A DNA stretch of 64,000 nt, from contig NZ_BCXJ01000003.1 in NCBI RefSeq assembly GCF_001598215.1, positions 310,001 through 374,000 of the forward strand. Direction: 5' to 3'. A program made the position numbers and the translations under genes. The notes under the pieces are model-generated. The model was not told where the DNA came from, ran no database searches, and saw only the letters and a list, made by a program, of their open reading frames with translations. This document shows, one piece after another, positions 18,893 to 28,060 of this stretch. Positions within the stretch are counted from its first letter, which is position 1; each line of letters opens with the position of its first letter. The stretch comes from Shouchella clausii. GTDB lineage: Bacteria > Bacillota > Bacilli > Bacillales > Bacillaceae_D.

Positions 18893-19132
18893 TCATTTAT
18901 CACGTTTAAAAGGCTGGTCTGATACGCGGACGGAATCAGTTGGGCACTCTTCGAGAGCATCATCCATCTCATCCCACCATTCCTCCGGTACTTTACATGT
19001 ACCTTGATTATTATCTAGTTTGACAAATGCAAAGCCTTCATCATTCAAATCATAGATATTAGGCGCAGCTGCTTCACAAGCACCGCAAGCAATACATGTA
19101 TCTTGATTTATCAACGTATACTTTGCCGCCAT
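18893..19132 (-). CDS. fer: [4Fe-4S] ferredoxin (Fer-like)
   Basis: Small ferredoxin (79 aa) with the cluster motif DTCIACGACEAAAP and a distant Cys in EECPTDS, matching the single [4Fe-4S] ferredoxins of bacilli (B. subtilis Fer is of similar length). I start at the ATG at 19132 (MAAKYTLIN), 5 nt after GGAGG; the longer frame from a TTG at 19144 begins inside the ribosome binding site. It would shuttle electrons from the reductase at 21520-22533 to the two flanking P450s. An insertion (DNNQGTCKVPEEWW) between the cluster half-motifs is usual for this group. Confidence 0.92.
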   Translation of the reverse strand: MAAKYTLINQDTCIACGACEAAAPNIYDLNDEGFAFVKLDNNQGTCKVPEEWWDEMDDALEECPTDSVRVSDQPFKRDK

Positions 19133-19259
19133 ATGAACCTCCAACTATTTTGTTGTTTTTTAAACCCAATGATTATTCACAGATATTTAGCTGAGAAAGC
19201 CCTTGCTATTGGGCGTGAAATGAATTTAAGCAAGAACCAATCAGGAATGAACGATAAAC

Positions 19260-20018
19260 TTAATGAGAGCTCCAACCGCCATCTACAATTAACTCTTCAC
19301 CTGTGATAAATTTCGACTCGTCAGAAGCTAAATATAAGTAAGCATAGGCAATATCGTTTCCTTCCCCTGCATGTGGAGGCAATGGAATCTTATTCGTAAA
19401 TGCTTGACCAAGTTGTTCTTGAGAAGTGACACCATGTTTTTTAGCTGCACCTGTAAAAATCGCTCCTGGATAGACAGAATTGACACGAATATGGTCTTTA
19501 GCGAAATTGAATGCTGCATGCTTTGTCAAAGAGCGAACGCCCCCTTTAGCTGCACTGTATGCGGCAGCGCCATTGTCGCAGCCCCCCACTATTGCTGATA
19601 AAGAAACGCAGTTCACAATTGAACCTTTATTATTTTTCTGCATATAAGGGATGGCCGTTTTCATGCCTAACCATACAGACGTCAGATTTAGTGATATGGC
19701 TTTATTCCAGCCATCCAGATCCTCTTCTAGCAACCCTTTATGAAATGAGACACCGGCATTGTTAATTAATATATCGATTTTTCCAAAAGACTGATGTGCC
19801 TGTTCACATACTTGCTTCCACTGCTCCTCTGAAGTTACATCTAACTCTAGGGCGAGCATGTCTTCCTGTTGATTGGAAAATTCCTCTTTTAATGTTGCAG
19901 CTGCAATGTCCGTAGCAACAACTTTTGCTCCCTCTTTTGCAAATAACGTTGCCGCAGCCAAGCCCATGCCGCTAGCTGCACCTGTAATAACCGCTACTTT
20001 GTTGTCTAACCGTCCCAT
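19260..20018 (-). CDS. Short-chain dehydrogenase/reductase
   Basis: Classical SDR (252 aa). Seen: the NAD(P) motif TGAASGMG (about 12-19), Asp in the second strand (VVATDIAA, favouring NAD), NNAG, the catalytic Ser region CVSLSAIVG, YSAAKGG (Tyr-Lys pair) and the C-terminal ITGEELIVDGGWSSH. It resembles hydroxysteroid or cyclic-alcohol dehydrogenases of the FabG/3-beta-HSD group. Between the two P450s it could oxidise an alcohol made by one of them. Specificity is unknown. Confidence 0.9.
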   Translation of the reverse strand: MGRLDNKVAVITGAASGMGLAAATLFAKEGAKVVATDIAAATLKEEFSNQQEDMLALELDVTSEEQWKQVCEQAHQSFGKIDILINNAGVSFHKGLLEEDLDGWNKAISLNLTSVWLGMKTAIPYMQKNNKGSIVNCVSLSAIVGGCDNGAAAYSAAKGGVRSLTKHAAFNFAKDHIRVNSVYPGAIFTGAAKKHGVTSQEQLGQAFTNKIPLPPHAGEGNDIAYAYLYLASDESKFITGEELIVDGGWSSH

Positions 20019-20136
20019 GTAAATCCCCCTTTATGTTTAAAGTATTAGAGGCATTCAGGTTTCTTCACCTGATTGCCCTCTTATACTCAACTAGCAAGCA
20101 AAATTGATTCGACATTCGTCCAACAATAAAAAATGC

Positions 20137-21396
20137 TTAAAAAGAAACAGGAAGGGAAGATAGGCTTTGAGCAGCTAGCTTAAATTTCCAGCTTACATTT
20201 TCCCTTGGAATGCTAAGTCGCAGGTTTGGCATGCGCTTTAGTAGCGTCGTAAACGCAATATCTCCTTCCACACGTGCAAGTGGTGCACCTAAACACATAT
20301 GAATCCCTTGCCCAAATGCGAGATGACGTTTGATTTTCCGCGTGATATCCAATTCCTCTGAGTGTGAAAAATAATTTTCGTCGCGATTCGCTGATTTCAA
20401 TATCGGAAAAATCATATCGCCTTTCTTGATCAGTTGCCCACCAAGCTCAAGATCCTTTAAAGCATAACGTGGGCCAGCGGTTGTAGAGGGACCATTAAAA
20501 CGCAACAATTCTTCAACTGCAGATGGGATTAAACGAAGGTCCGCTTTCAGCATTTCCAGTTGTTCTGGGTGATCGAGCAACATTAACGTACCGATAGATA
20601 TCAATGTTGAAGTCGTTTCATGCCCTGCAAAAATTAATAACTGAATCATTGAAATGAGTTCTGTCTCGTCCAGCCGATCCCCTTGCTTTTCAATGGAAAT
20701 CAATTGGCTGATTAAATCATCAGAAGGCTGCTCGCGTTTATGTGCGATAAGCTGCTTAATGTAGTCACTGAAATCTTTCAGGCTTTCTGCCGTCTTTGGG
20801 TCAGCCGTTCCCACTCCAAGACCATCTGCGACCCCATCAGACCACTCGTGTATTTTTCCGTGGTCTGTTTTTGGTACACCAATCATGTCAGATATCACAT
20901 TGATTGGTAAGGGATTGGCGTAATCTTTAACAAGATCCATTTCTCCTTGGTCTTGAACCTGGTCAAGCAATTCATTCGCTAATTTTCGGACCCGTGGGCG
21001 TAAGCTTTCCATGTATCTCGGAGTGAACGCTTTGGCAACTAATGTCCGCAGCCGCCTATGATCAGGCTCGTCAATGGCGTTCAAGGAATTCGATAGAAAC
21101 AGATCAGAGCCAGACGTCTTTGTGTTACCTGTTAAAGAGTCTTTAATGTTACTGTCCTTATCAATCGACTTAGGGTCCACGCAAAAATGCTCTTGATCTT
21201 TTAGTACCTTCAACGCCTCTTCAAAATGGGTAACAGCCCATGCTTGATTTTCAGATTGCCCCATTGGAAATGGCAGTTGTACAACTGATCCTACTTCTCT
21301 CGTTTGCGCAAATACCGAAAACGGGTTCTCTTCGCTCTTTCCACTTAACACTTTTAATAATGCCTGTTCTGGTGCTCTTTGACCTGAATGTTCCAT
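20137..21396 (-). CDS. Cytochrome P450 (CYP107-like, class I)
   Basis: Second soluble P450 (419 aa). Seen: NAIDEPDHRRLRTLVAKAFTPR, the I-helix motif LLIFAGHETTSTLI, ExxR in EELLRFN, and the heme loop FGQGIHMCLGAPLARVE. The longest frame begins at 21492 with a basic stretch, but GGGGAG lies 8 nt before the ATG at 21396 (MEHSGQRAPEQALL), so I use that start. The overall pattern is close to CYP107-type enzymes; the substrate is unknown. It shares the operon with the ferredoxin, SDR and reductase genes, a full class I electron chain. Confidence 0.92.
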   Translation of the reverse strand: MEHSGQRAPEQALLKVLSGKSEENPFSVFAQTREVGSVVQLPFPMGQSENQAWAVTHFEEALKVLKDQEHFCVDPKSIDKDSNIKDSLTGNTKTSGSDLFLSNSLNAIDEPDHRRLRTLVAKAFTPRYMESLRPRVRKLANELLDQVQDQGEMDLVKDYANPLPINVISDMIGVPKTDHGKIHEWSDGVADGLGVGTADPKTAESLKDFSDYIKQLIAHKREQPSDDLISQLISIEKQGDRLDETELISMIQLLIFAGHETTSTLISIGTLMLLDHPEQLEMLKADLRLIPSAVEELLRFNGPSTTAGPRYALKDLELGGQLIKKGDMIFPILKSANRDENYFSHSEELDITRKIKRHLAFGQGIHMCLGAPLARVEGDIAFTTLLKRMPNLRLSIPRENVSWKFKLAAQSLSSLPVSF

Positions 21397-21519
21397 ATAC
21401 AAATCTCCCCTTTTGAAATGTAGTGGATATTTAGATCGATGTACGTTGTCCAATAAACGTCCCTTTTTCTTCGATGTTCGCTCCATCCCCACTTATTTCT
21501 TTTTTACAAACATTTTTTC

Positions 21520-22533
21520 TTACACCACTGATTTATTTTTCTTATCCATTAAGCTAGTGCTGTGCAGCGGCTGGACTTTTGCCGACGGTTCAATGTAAAC
21601 CTTTGCGTTGCTTACCGCTGTCGCTGCTTCTCCAAACCCTGTCGCAATCAGCTTTATTTTCCCCTCATATGTACAAATATCGCCTGCAGCATAAATTCCT
21701 TGCCTATTCGTTTCCTGTCTCGAATTTACAACGAGCGAGTTTTTCTCGATAGCAAGGCCCCAATCTTTAATCGGTCCTAGCGACGAAACAAACCCATAAC
21801 TAACGATCACGTCATCCGCCTCAACCTCGATTTCGCTATCTCCTTTCGCTTCCTTAAGAATGACTTTCTCTAAACCATCCTGACCTTCTAAACAAACAGG
21901 TACATAAGGTGTCAAAACGTCTACTCTAGATGTTTCAAGGAGAGCGACACTATGCTCATGGGCGCGGAAGGTATCTCTTCGGTGCACTAAAGTGACCTTT
22001 TCAGCAATTGATTCTAACATTAGGGACCAATCAACCGCAGAATCTCCCCCACCAAAAACAACTACTTTTTTATTCGTAAATTTGCTTAAATCATTGATAA
22101 AATAATGGACATTTGTGCTTTCTAGACTTTCCGGTACCTCAATAGGAAGTTTTCGTGGCTGAAACGCCCCGTTTCCTGCTGTTATAATGATTGATTTTGA
22201 AAGGTGTTTTCCTGTTTCGGTGTAAATGGTAAAAACATCATTCTCCTGTTCGATACGCTGAACCGATTGTCCAAGACACAACGCTGTTTCTTCTTTAAAC
22301 AGGTTCATTTGTTCTTGTAAATTGTCAACCAATTCTTGAGCCTGTACTTTTGGAAATCCCGCAATATCATAAATGTATTTTTCAGGATACAACGCTGACA
22401 GTTGTCCACCAAGCTGTGGCAGGCTCTCAATGATCTTGACTGATGCTTGCCTCATCCCCGCATAAAAAGCGGCAAACATCCCAACTGGCCCGCCTCCAAT
22501 TATAGTCATATCAAACACTTCATCATTCAGCAT
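21520..22533 (-). CDS. Ferredoxin-NADP(+) reductase, thioredoxin-reductase-like (YumC type)
   Basis: Flavoprotein (337 aa) of the bacillar FNR group. Seen: the FAD dinucleotide fold [19 protein letters not shown], the NADPH motif [13 protein letters not shown], and the C-terminal FAD contact YAAGDICTY followed by [17 protein letters not shown]. It lacks the CxxC redox pair of thioredoxin reductases, which fits FNR. I start at ATG 22533, 5 nt after GGGGTGG. It is the first gene of the P450 operon and would reduce the ferredoxin. A housekeeping copy is normally elsewhere in these genomes, so this one is probably dedicated. Confidence 0.9.
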   Translation of the reverse strand: MLNDEVFDMTIIGGGPVGMFAAFYAGMRQASVKIIESLPQLGGQLSALYPEKYIYDIAGFPKVQAQELVDNLQEQMNLFKEETALCLGQSVQRIEQENDVFTIYTETGKHLSKSIIITAGNGAFQPRKLPIEVPESLESTNVHYFINDLSKFTNKKVVVFGGGDSAVDWSLMLESIAEKVTLVHRRDTFRAHEHSVALLETSRVDVLTPYVPVCLEGQDGLEKVILKEAKGDSEIEVEADDVIVSYGFVSSLGPIKDWGLAIEKNSLVVNSRQETNRQGIYAAGDICTYEGKIKLIATGFGEAATAVSNAKVYIEPSAKVQPLHSTSLMDKKNKSVV

Positions 22534-22634
22534 ATTAACCACCCCTATTATCACGAAAATTGGATAAACACCTTGATATTTCTAAAGAAAGACTTTTCTA
22601 TAACGAAAAATATACAACAATGAACCAATAAAAA

Positions 22635-22669
22635 AATCGTACAGTTGGGTAAGGACCAACTGCACGATT
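22635..22669 (-). terminator. Terminator between the sensor kinase and the P450 operon
   Basis: AATCGT-CAGTTGG pairs with CCAACTG-ACGATT (one internal mismatch, 13 bp paired), then a T-run on the minus strand. The kinase and P450 operon are therefore separate transcripts. The stretch 22670-22888 is otherwise featureless to me. Confidence 0.7.
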
Positions 22670-22888
22670 GGGTATGAATGCTTTGTGTACAGAATGACGT
22701 TCTGAAACACTTCTTTTGTTGAAATATCCATCTTTTTTACCAATTTCTTTCAATATATCACCTTTCTCCTCCCTGAGATCTAGTTACATTTTCTCCCTGT
22801 CTACAAATTGGCTAGTTTGTTTGCACCACTCAAAGGGCATCAACCTTATGGACGTTTGGGCAAAAATCAAACTTGAGCAATTTTTCAT

Positions 22889-24094
22889 TTATTTGCCTGT
22901 ACAAGTTAGAGGAATGCTCATACAGATTCTTGTGCCATTTCCTTTTTCACTTTTAATATCCACTTCCCCATTTAATATGCGAACACGTTCAGCCACGCCA
23001 ATCAGCCCATAATGGCCAACTTGCTTCCCTATTTTGTTTGTATTAAAACCAATGCCGTCGTCTTGGATTGAAACAACAAGCCTCTCTTTTTCAGACCAAA
23101 TCGAAATACTTACGCTAGAAGCCTGTGCATGCTTAGCTATATTCATTAGACACTCGCCAATCATATAGATGCAATGTTGTTTAATCAAACTTGTTAAAGG
23201 AGGCAACGTCTCAAAAGATCGATTGACCTCAATCGATGTTGCGTCTGTAAATTTTATAATTTCCTTTTCCACCTCATGAACAAAATCGACTTCATCTATG
23301 GAATCAGCTCTTAAATCATCAATCGCTTCCCTGGCCTCCTTTAGTGCCGTTCGCGCTTGATACATCGATTCTTGGACAATTTCTTTTGCACGCTCATTAT
23401 TTTTGTTCTGAAGATGGATATCAACTGCTTCTAATTTCATGATAAGCCCAGCAAGCCCTTGAGCTAATGTATCATGCAAATCTCTGGCAATTCGTTTTCG
23501 CTCACTTGCGATCGTAAGCTCTTTAATTTTTTGATTGGCTAACTGCAACTCATATAAATAATATTGCATCCGTCTCCACGCGTTCGCTTGCCTTACGTAT
23601 AGAATTGAATAAAACACAGCGATAGCGATAATAAAAAATAAAATAGGAATAAAAAAGGGCAGTTCTTGAATGCCATAATTAATACTAATTGCGTAAGAAT
23701 AAGGCAAGTATAACAGCACTACAATAAAAATCACTTTGAGAGAATGGTTGAATATATGAATGCTTTGAGCAATTAATATTGGTAATAGACCGAGTAACAC
23801 GGCTGGTGACCCATGTGGCATAATGAATGCTGACACAAATATGATGCTACACTGTAGGAAAAAATAGAGCCACGTATAGCGATGTTTAAACAACCCAGAA
23901 AAAATATGCAACGTTAAATATAGGAGCATGAAAACTGTAAAAAAAATAGCTTGTGCGTATATCATCTCTTCTAAAAACTGCAATACAATCGTCGCTACCC
24001 ATACTAAAACAACCCAAAACAAGATGCGAAACCGATAGATTGGAAGGTTGTCAAAAATATGGTGGTCCTCTATATGTACATTTTCTTTTACCAT
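22889..24094 (-). CDS. Sensor histidine kinase (HisKA_3/DesK-NarX type) bracketing the P450 operon
   Basis: Membrane kinase of about 401 aa. The N-terminal part has five to six hydrophobic spans (about 20-170) with almost no extracellular domain, as in intramembrane-sensing kinases. A linker follows, then the phosphoacceptor box RKRIARDLHDTLAQGLAG (His near 207) and a HATPase domain with GECLMNIAKHA (N box) and DDGIGFN (G1). It starts at ATG 24094 after GGAGGGG. It pairs with the NarL-type regulator at 16730. The lack of a sensor loop suggests it detects membrane state or a lipophilic compound, consistent with P450 substrates; this is inference. Confidence 0.9.
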   Translation of the reverse strand: MVKENVHIEDHHIFDNLPIYRFRILFWVVLVWVATIVLQFLEEMIYAQAIFFTVFMLLYLTLHIFSGLFKHRYTWLYFFLQCSIIFVSAFIMPHGSPAVLLGLLPILIAQSIHIFNHSLKVIFIVVLLYLPYSYAISINYGIQELPFFIPILFFIIAIAVFYSILYVRQANAWRRMQYYLYELQLANQKIKELTIASERKRIARDLHDTLAQGLAGLIMKLEAVDIHLQNKNNERAKEIVQESMYQARTALKEAREAIDDLRADSIDEVDFVHEVEKEIIKFTDATSIEVNRSFETLPPLTSLIKQHCIYMIGECLMNIAKHAQASSVSISIWSEKERLVVSIQDDGIGFNTNKIGKQVGHYGLIGVAERVRILNGEVDIKSEKGNGTRICMSIPLTCTGK

Positions 24095-24199
24095 GTTCCC
24101 CTCCATTTTCACTTGACCAGGCCTTCAATCAGAGTTCCTGCGAAATTATTCCCATTATACATGATTTTTTTTGTATAAATCCAAAGATGAGGACTTAAA

Positions 24200-24362
24200 T
24201 TTGCGGCTGGTTATCAACGTGGCGGCTACGTTATTGTTAAAAAAGGGGAAATAGATCTAGGAAGGAAGGAGCCATTCATCGCAGGAATTGATGAATCAGC
24301 TCCTAATAGAAATGGAGTTAAACCCATTATGTTTCACACTCGTTTGTTCTTCATGCCTTCTT
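24200..24362 (+). pseudogene. Possible remnant of an unrecognised protein-coding gene
   Basis: On the plus strand an open frame (after a TGA near 24187) reads LKFAAGYQRGGYVIVKKG, then EIDLGRKEPFIAGIDESAPN and RNGVKPIMF. The composition looks protein-like, but there is no start codon or ribosome binding site, and it runs into the antisense of the ATPase gene. I do not recognise the family. It may be the debris of a deleted gene or coincidental coding-like sequence. Confidence 0.25.
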
Positions 24363-25625
24363 CTAGTGAAAGCCTAGTTCGTCGCCGCCTTCCCACCACT
24401 TGCCGGTTTTGCTTTTCTTCTGTTCTTTTTTCATCGATTTGATCAGTTTGTTCATATCTACTTTGCCAGCAGTATGCTGTTCCATTGCCGCCGCTATAAA
24501 CAATTCTTTGAGCTGTGCAAAAGAAAACCCTTCAGTTTCACGAACAATTTTGTCTAAATCTACTTCTCGGACGACAGATTGGAAATCAAGAATCTCTACA
24601 TAATGATGACGTAACTCTTTATTAGGAAGAGGAATTTCATAGCCGCGGTCAAATCGGCCAGCACGGTTGATCAAACCTGGATCAATTTCCTCAGGGTAGT
24701 TGGTTGTGCCAATTAAGAAAATCCCCTCTTTTGAAGTAGCGCCATCAAGAGTATTTAAGAAATAAGAACGAGCCTCTTCAGGCATAGAGTCAATGTCTTC
24801 AATCACTAATATCATCGGCGCAAGACGTGTCGCTGACTCAAACACTTGGCTGATCGATTCACTTGAAGTAAATTCGGTAATTTGCCAATAGGCGACAGGG
24901 GCATCAACGGTGCCAGCAATTGATTTAACGAGCGTTGTTTTGCCATTGCCAGGAGGGCCATAGAGCAAGATCCCCCGTTTATAAGGAATGTTAAACTTGG
25001 TAAAAAAAGACCGGTCTTCTGCGAAGAAATGATCCAACATCTGGTAAATCTCTTCCTTTACATCAGCCCGCAGCACAACCTCTTCCCGGGAAATAGCGCG
25101 CGTTACAGGTTGCTGTTCTTGAATAAACCCGTCCATCCCTTCTTTAAACACAAGCACTTCGTTACGACTTTTATGCCACAGCCGGTTCCGTAACGTTTGC
25201 AGGAAGTTCTCCATTTCTAAAGGGCTTGTCGCCAACACACACTGCATGTACATAATGCTTGTATCGTCAAAAACAGGAATACGGGCGAAAGCAATGCCCG
25301 CATTTGCATAGGCATAGACATTATTCTGGAGTGCCCGGTGCACCCGATAAACGGGTTCACGGGCTTCTTCATCATATTCGAACGTCTGTGTCTCCAGCTT
25401 ATCGAAAATTTTGGCTACATGCTCCACTTCTGGATTTTCATTTTTGACGTCTTCTTCAAAAATCGTCCATAACTCAAAATGGGCATCATCCGTTTGATAA
25501 GGTTCATAAGTTTTGCCATAGGCGGCAAACAAAGCGTCTTGAATGCCTCCAATCAGCCTTGCATACCCGGGATAGCCTCTCACGTCGTTTTTCTGATCTG
25601 CACTTTGCTCATAAATGCACTTCAT
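24363..25625 (-). CDS. yjoB: AAA+ ATPase, YjoB/BCS1-like
   Basis: A 420-aa protein with a poorly conserved N-terminal half (about 1-190) and one AAA domain: Walker A YGPPGNGKTT (about 222-231), Walker B ILVIEDIDS, sensor-1 IGTTNYPEEID, and the arginine-finger region NRAGRFDRGYEIPLP. Size and domain layout match B. subtilis YjoB, a chaperone-like ATPase; the orthology is from memory. I could not see the sigma-W promoter (TGAAAC/CGTA) expected if regulation is conserved. It is transcribed alone. Confidence 0.8.
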   Translation of the reverse strand: MKCIYEQSADQKNDVRGYPGYARLIGGIQDALFAAYGKTYEPYQTDDAHFELWTIFEEDVKNENPEVEHVAKIFDKLETQTFEYDEEAREPVYRVHRALQNNVYAYANAGIAFARIPVFDDTSIMYMQCVLATSPLEMENFLQTLRNRLWHKSRNEVLVFKEGMDGFIQEQQPVTRAISREEVVLRADVKEEIYQMLDHFFAEDRSFFTKFNIPYKRGILLYGPPGNGKTTLVKSIAGTVDAPVAYWQITEFTSSESISQVFESATRLAPMILVIEDIDSMPEEARSYFLNTLDGATSKEGIFLIGTTNYPEEIDPGLINRAGRFDRGYEIPLPNKELRHHYVEILDFQSVVREVDLDKIVRETEGFSFAQLKELFIAAAMEQHTAGKVDMNKLIKSMKKEQKKSKTGKWWEGGDELGFH

Positions 25626-25731
25626 CTGCGTTTCTCCTTCTCCTTTTCTCTAAAAGAAGTTCCTGAAAAAGTAGCCTTCTTCCATATAAATATAGCGTAA
25701 CATTTGACCTAGGAGTATCTGTGCTTATTCA

Positions 25732-26400
25732 TCAGCGATTTCCATCAATCCATGTTTTTAAATGTTCGAGATCGTGGGTAAGGTGTTTCACAATTAGTTC
25801 GATTGCTTTTTCTCGCTGGCGCTCTCGCAACGCTTCATAGATGCGACGATGTTCAGCCTCAATAACACTGGCACGGTTTTCTCCTTTCATATTAATGACT
25901 CGGCAATAGTAAATGAGCACATCTAAACTTTCCAACTGTTTTTTCAAATATGGGTTATAGCTGTATTTTGCCAACAACTGGTGAAACGTTTGGTTGCAGT
26001 CGATAATCGCTTCTTGTGGCTTATTTTCAGCAATCGCTTTTTCAGCTAGGGCAAGCTCTTCGCCAATATGGTCCAAATCAGCATCGCTGGCGTGTTCAAT
26101 GCACATCTCCACGGCAAGGGACTCAAGGGCAATCCGTATTTTGTAAAGCTGTTCCGCATCCGTAGCAGTCAATTGGCACACGACAGAGCCTGTTTTTTCG
26201 TCAGGTTGTAACAAACCGTCTTTTTCGAGAAGCCGCATTGCTTCCCTAATCGGAGAGCGGCTTACACCTAGACGCTTCGCCAACTGCGTTTCGTTGATTT
26301 TTTCTCCAGGTGCCAATTCGCCACGGTAAATCATGTTTTTAAGATGGTTGTAGAATTGCAGAAAATAGGGAATCGGTTTTTCCAACTTCGTATTCGTCAT
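25732..26400 (-). CDS. GntR-family (FadR/FCD subfamily) transcriptional regulator
   Basis: A 222-aa regulator with an N-terminal winged HTH (IYRGELAPGEKINETQLAKRLGVSRSPIREAM, about 19-51) and an all-helical FCD effector domain whose metal/carboxylate ligands fit Asp in CNQTFHQLL and the two His in EAEHRRIYEAL and VKHLTHDLEH. FCD regulators usually bind small organic acids. It is divergent from the tartrate/malate dehydrogenase gene, and a palindrome over that promoter's start site is its probable operator. Repression of the dehydrogenase is inferred. Confidence 0.9.
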   Translation of the reverse strand: MTNTKLEKPIPYFLQFYNHLKNMIYRGELAPGEKINETQLAKRLGVSRSPIREAMRLLEKDGLLQPDEKTGSVVCQLTATDAEQLYKIRIALESLAVEMCIEHASDADLDHIGEELALAEKAIAENKPQEAIIDCNQTFHQLLAKYSYNPYLKKQLESLDVLIYYCRVINMKGENRASVIEAEHRRIYEALRERQREKAIELIVKHLTHDLEHLKTWIDGNR

Positions 26401-26478
26401 GCTATCCCTCCGGCTGTCTTTCCTTAACAGTAACGAAACTTTTTTAGAAAATCAATTTAGGAAAAACCATTACTGCCC

Positions 26479-26552
26479 TTGCCACATCGCCACTGCTGCT
26501 ATATGATAAACATATCGGTCGACCGTCGACGGGTTTTATGTAAGCGCTATTT
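26479..26552 (+). promoter_or_regulatory. Sigma-A promoter, palindromic operator and cre-like site of the dehydrogenase gene
   Basis: TTGCCA (26479-26484), a 17-bp spacer and TATGAT (26502-26507) form a good sigma-A promoter. The perfect palindrome CGGTCGACCG (26516-26525) sits at the expected transcription start, followed by another GTCGAC, suiting repression by the adjacent GntR protein. TGTAAGCGCTATTT (26539-26552) matches cre at about 12 of 14 positions, suggesting catabolite repression as well. Confidence 0.6.
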
Positions 26553-26571
26553 TTTATAGGAGAGTGATACG

Positions 26572-27633
26572 ATGCAAACTTTTTCGATTGCCAGCATTCC
26601 TGGAGATGGCATTGGCAAGGAAGTAGTCCCACTGGCACAAGACGTCTTGCAAACTGTTTCCGACATCCATGGCGGTTTCCGCTTGTCCTTTACATCTTTT
26701 CCTTGGGGCTGCGACTACTACTTAGAGCATGGCAAAATGATGGCAGACGATGGTCTTGAACAGTTAAAATCCTATGATGCCCTCTTTCTTGGCGCTGTCG
26801 GCAATGCCAATCTCGTTCCCGACCATATTTCCTTATGGGGCCTATTAATTAAAATTAGGCGCGAATTCCAGCAAGAAATCAACGTCCGCCCTGCTAAAGT
26901 CATGGAAGGCATTCAGTCACCTCTGCACCATCCAGCTGATTTTGATTTGGTCGTTGTCCGTGAAAATAGTGAAGGAGAATATAGCTCCATTGGGGGGCGA
27001 ATTTATCAAGAAGAGAATGAGCTAGCCATTCAAAATGCCGTTTTCTCGAAAAGAGCTGTTTCCCAAGCAGTTCGGTATGCTTTCCAACTCGCCAAAAAAC
27101 GCAAAGGACACGTCACAAGTGCAACAAAGTCAAATGGCATCGTACATACCATGCCGTTTTGGGATGAAGTCTTTCATGAAGTAGCCAAAGATTATCCTGA
27201 TGTCCGAACCGATTCCCAGCATATTGATGCATTAGCGGCTTTCTTTGTCACAGATCCTTCTCGCTTTGATGTCATTGTTGCTTCTAATTTATTCGGCGAC
27301 ATTCTAACGGATATCGGTGCAGCAATAATGGGCAGCATCGGCATTGCTCCAGCAGCAAACGTCAACATGAATGGCAAATATCCTTCGATGTTTGAACCTG
27401 TTCACGGGTCCGCTCCTGACATTGTTGGCAAGGGGATCGCTAATCCAATTGGCCAGATTTGGACTGCTAAACTAATGCTTGATCATTTAGGCTATGAGGA
27501 AGCGGGAACGCTTCTATTAGACGTCATCGAAGGAGTTATCAAAAATGGTTTTATCACCCCTGATGTCGGCGGCACATACAGTTCTAAAGCAGTGACGAAC
27601 GAGATCATCGCCAGGCTCAAAAAAATAGGATGA
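26572..27633 (+). CDS. ycsA: Tartrate dehydrogenase / D-malate dehydrogenase (YcsA-like)
   Basis: NAD-dependent beta-decarboxylating dehydrogenase of the isopropylmalate/isocitrate family (353 aa). Seen: IPGDGIGKEV, the substrate segment around IKIRREFQQEINVRP, VVVRENSEGEYSS, the metal-site Asp residues in NLFGDILTDIGAA, and the NAD loop FEPVHGSAPDIVGKG. The group oxidises tartrate, D-malate or isocitrate-like acids. AGGAGAG precedes the ATG by 7 nt. A promoter, operator and cre-like site lie upstream, and the divergent FCD regulator fits a dicarboxylate inducer. Exact substrate is not decidable from sequence. Confidence 0.88.
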   Translation: MQTFSIASIPGDGIGKEVVPLAQDVLQTVSDIHGGFRLSFTSFPWGCDYYLEHGKMMADDGLEQLKSYDALFLGAVGNANLVPDHISLWGLLIKIRREFQQEINVRPAKVMEGIQSPLHHPADFDLVVVRENSEGEYSSIGGRIYQEENELAIQNAVFSKRAVSQAVRYAFQLAKKRKGHVTSATKSNGIVHTMPFWDEVFHEVAKDYPDVRTDSQHIDALAAFFVTDPSRFDVIVASNLFGDILTDIGAAIMGSIGIAPAANVNMNGKYPSMFEPVHGSAPDIVGKGIANPIGQIWTAKLMLDHLGYEEAGTLLLDVIEGVIKNGFITPDVGGTYSSKAVTNEIIARLKKIG

Positions 27634-27669
27634 TCAACGATTCATTTGCTCTCCGATAGTGGCAAAAAA

Positions 27670-27702
27670 CGCGCTTCCCGCCTTTTCGAGACAGGAAGCG
27701 CG
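27670..27702 (-). terminator. Terminator for the small DUF2642-like genes
   Basis: A 9-bp perfect stem (CGCGCTTCC / GGAAGCGCG) with a 15-nt loop is followed on the minus strand by TTTTTT. It lies about 145 bp past the last minus-strand gene and shortly after the end of the converging dehydrogenase gene. Confidence 0.6.
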
Positions 27703-27846
27703 CAATCGATACACCTCAAGAGCATTTGTCATACAGCCAGTCGCGCTTCTTATAAAGCGTTCCATTCGACAATAACAGCGCGTTCTCTGCTCACTTCTTT
27801 AAGGCTACTGGCCGCTTTTGATAAGATTGAATAGGAAGACTAGGTT

Positions 27847-28047
27847 TTAGGGGAAGCGGACAAAGTTGATAGCGCTAACTGCGATGCTTACTTGGATGCT
27901 TGGGCCGTACCCATTCGACGTGATAATAACAACAATATTCGCTGTTACACTTAAGAGAATGCCTTCTAAAAGGTTGTTATCTGTTGCGATTTCAACCGTT
28001 TGGCCAATTCGGGTCGCCAACTCATCTGTAAATAAATTTTCAAACAC
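27847..28047 (-). CDS. Small DUF2642-like, probable spore-associated protein
   Basis: A 66-aa protein of alternating hydrophobic strands (IGQTVEIATDNNLLEGILLSV, IVVIITSNGYG, IQVSIAVSAINFV) resembling the small beta-barrel DUF2642 proteins found in Bacillaceae spore layers. It is a shorter relative of the product encoded 13 bp upstream; both share the pattern of a G-V strand, a G-x-L turn and a V-x-I strand. No signal peptide, Cys or catalytic motif is visible. The spore assignment is from family knowledge and is tentative. Confidence 0.6.
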   Translation of the reverse strand: MFENLFTDELATRIGQTVEIATDNNLLEGILLSVTANIVVIITSNGYGPSIQVSIAVSAINFVRFP

Positions 28048-28060
28048 GTTTATCCCCCCT

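Noticed and set aside
27706-27846. Short coding-like minus-strand segment (SKAASSLKEVSRERAVIVEWNAL) after the DUF2642 genes
   Set aside because: No start codon or ribosome binding site, and a stop codon just upstream.
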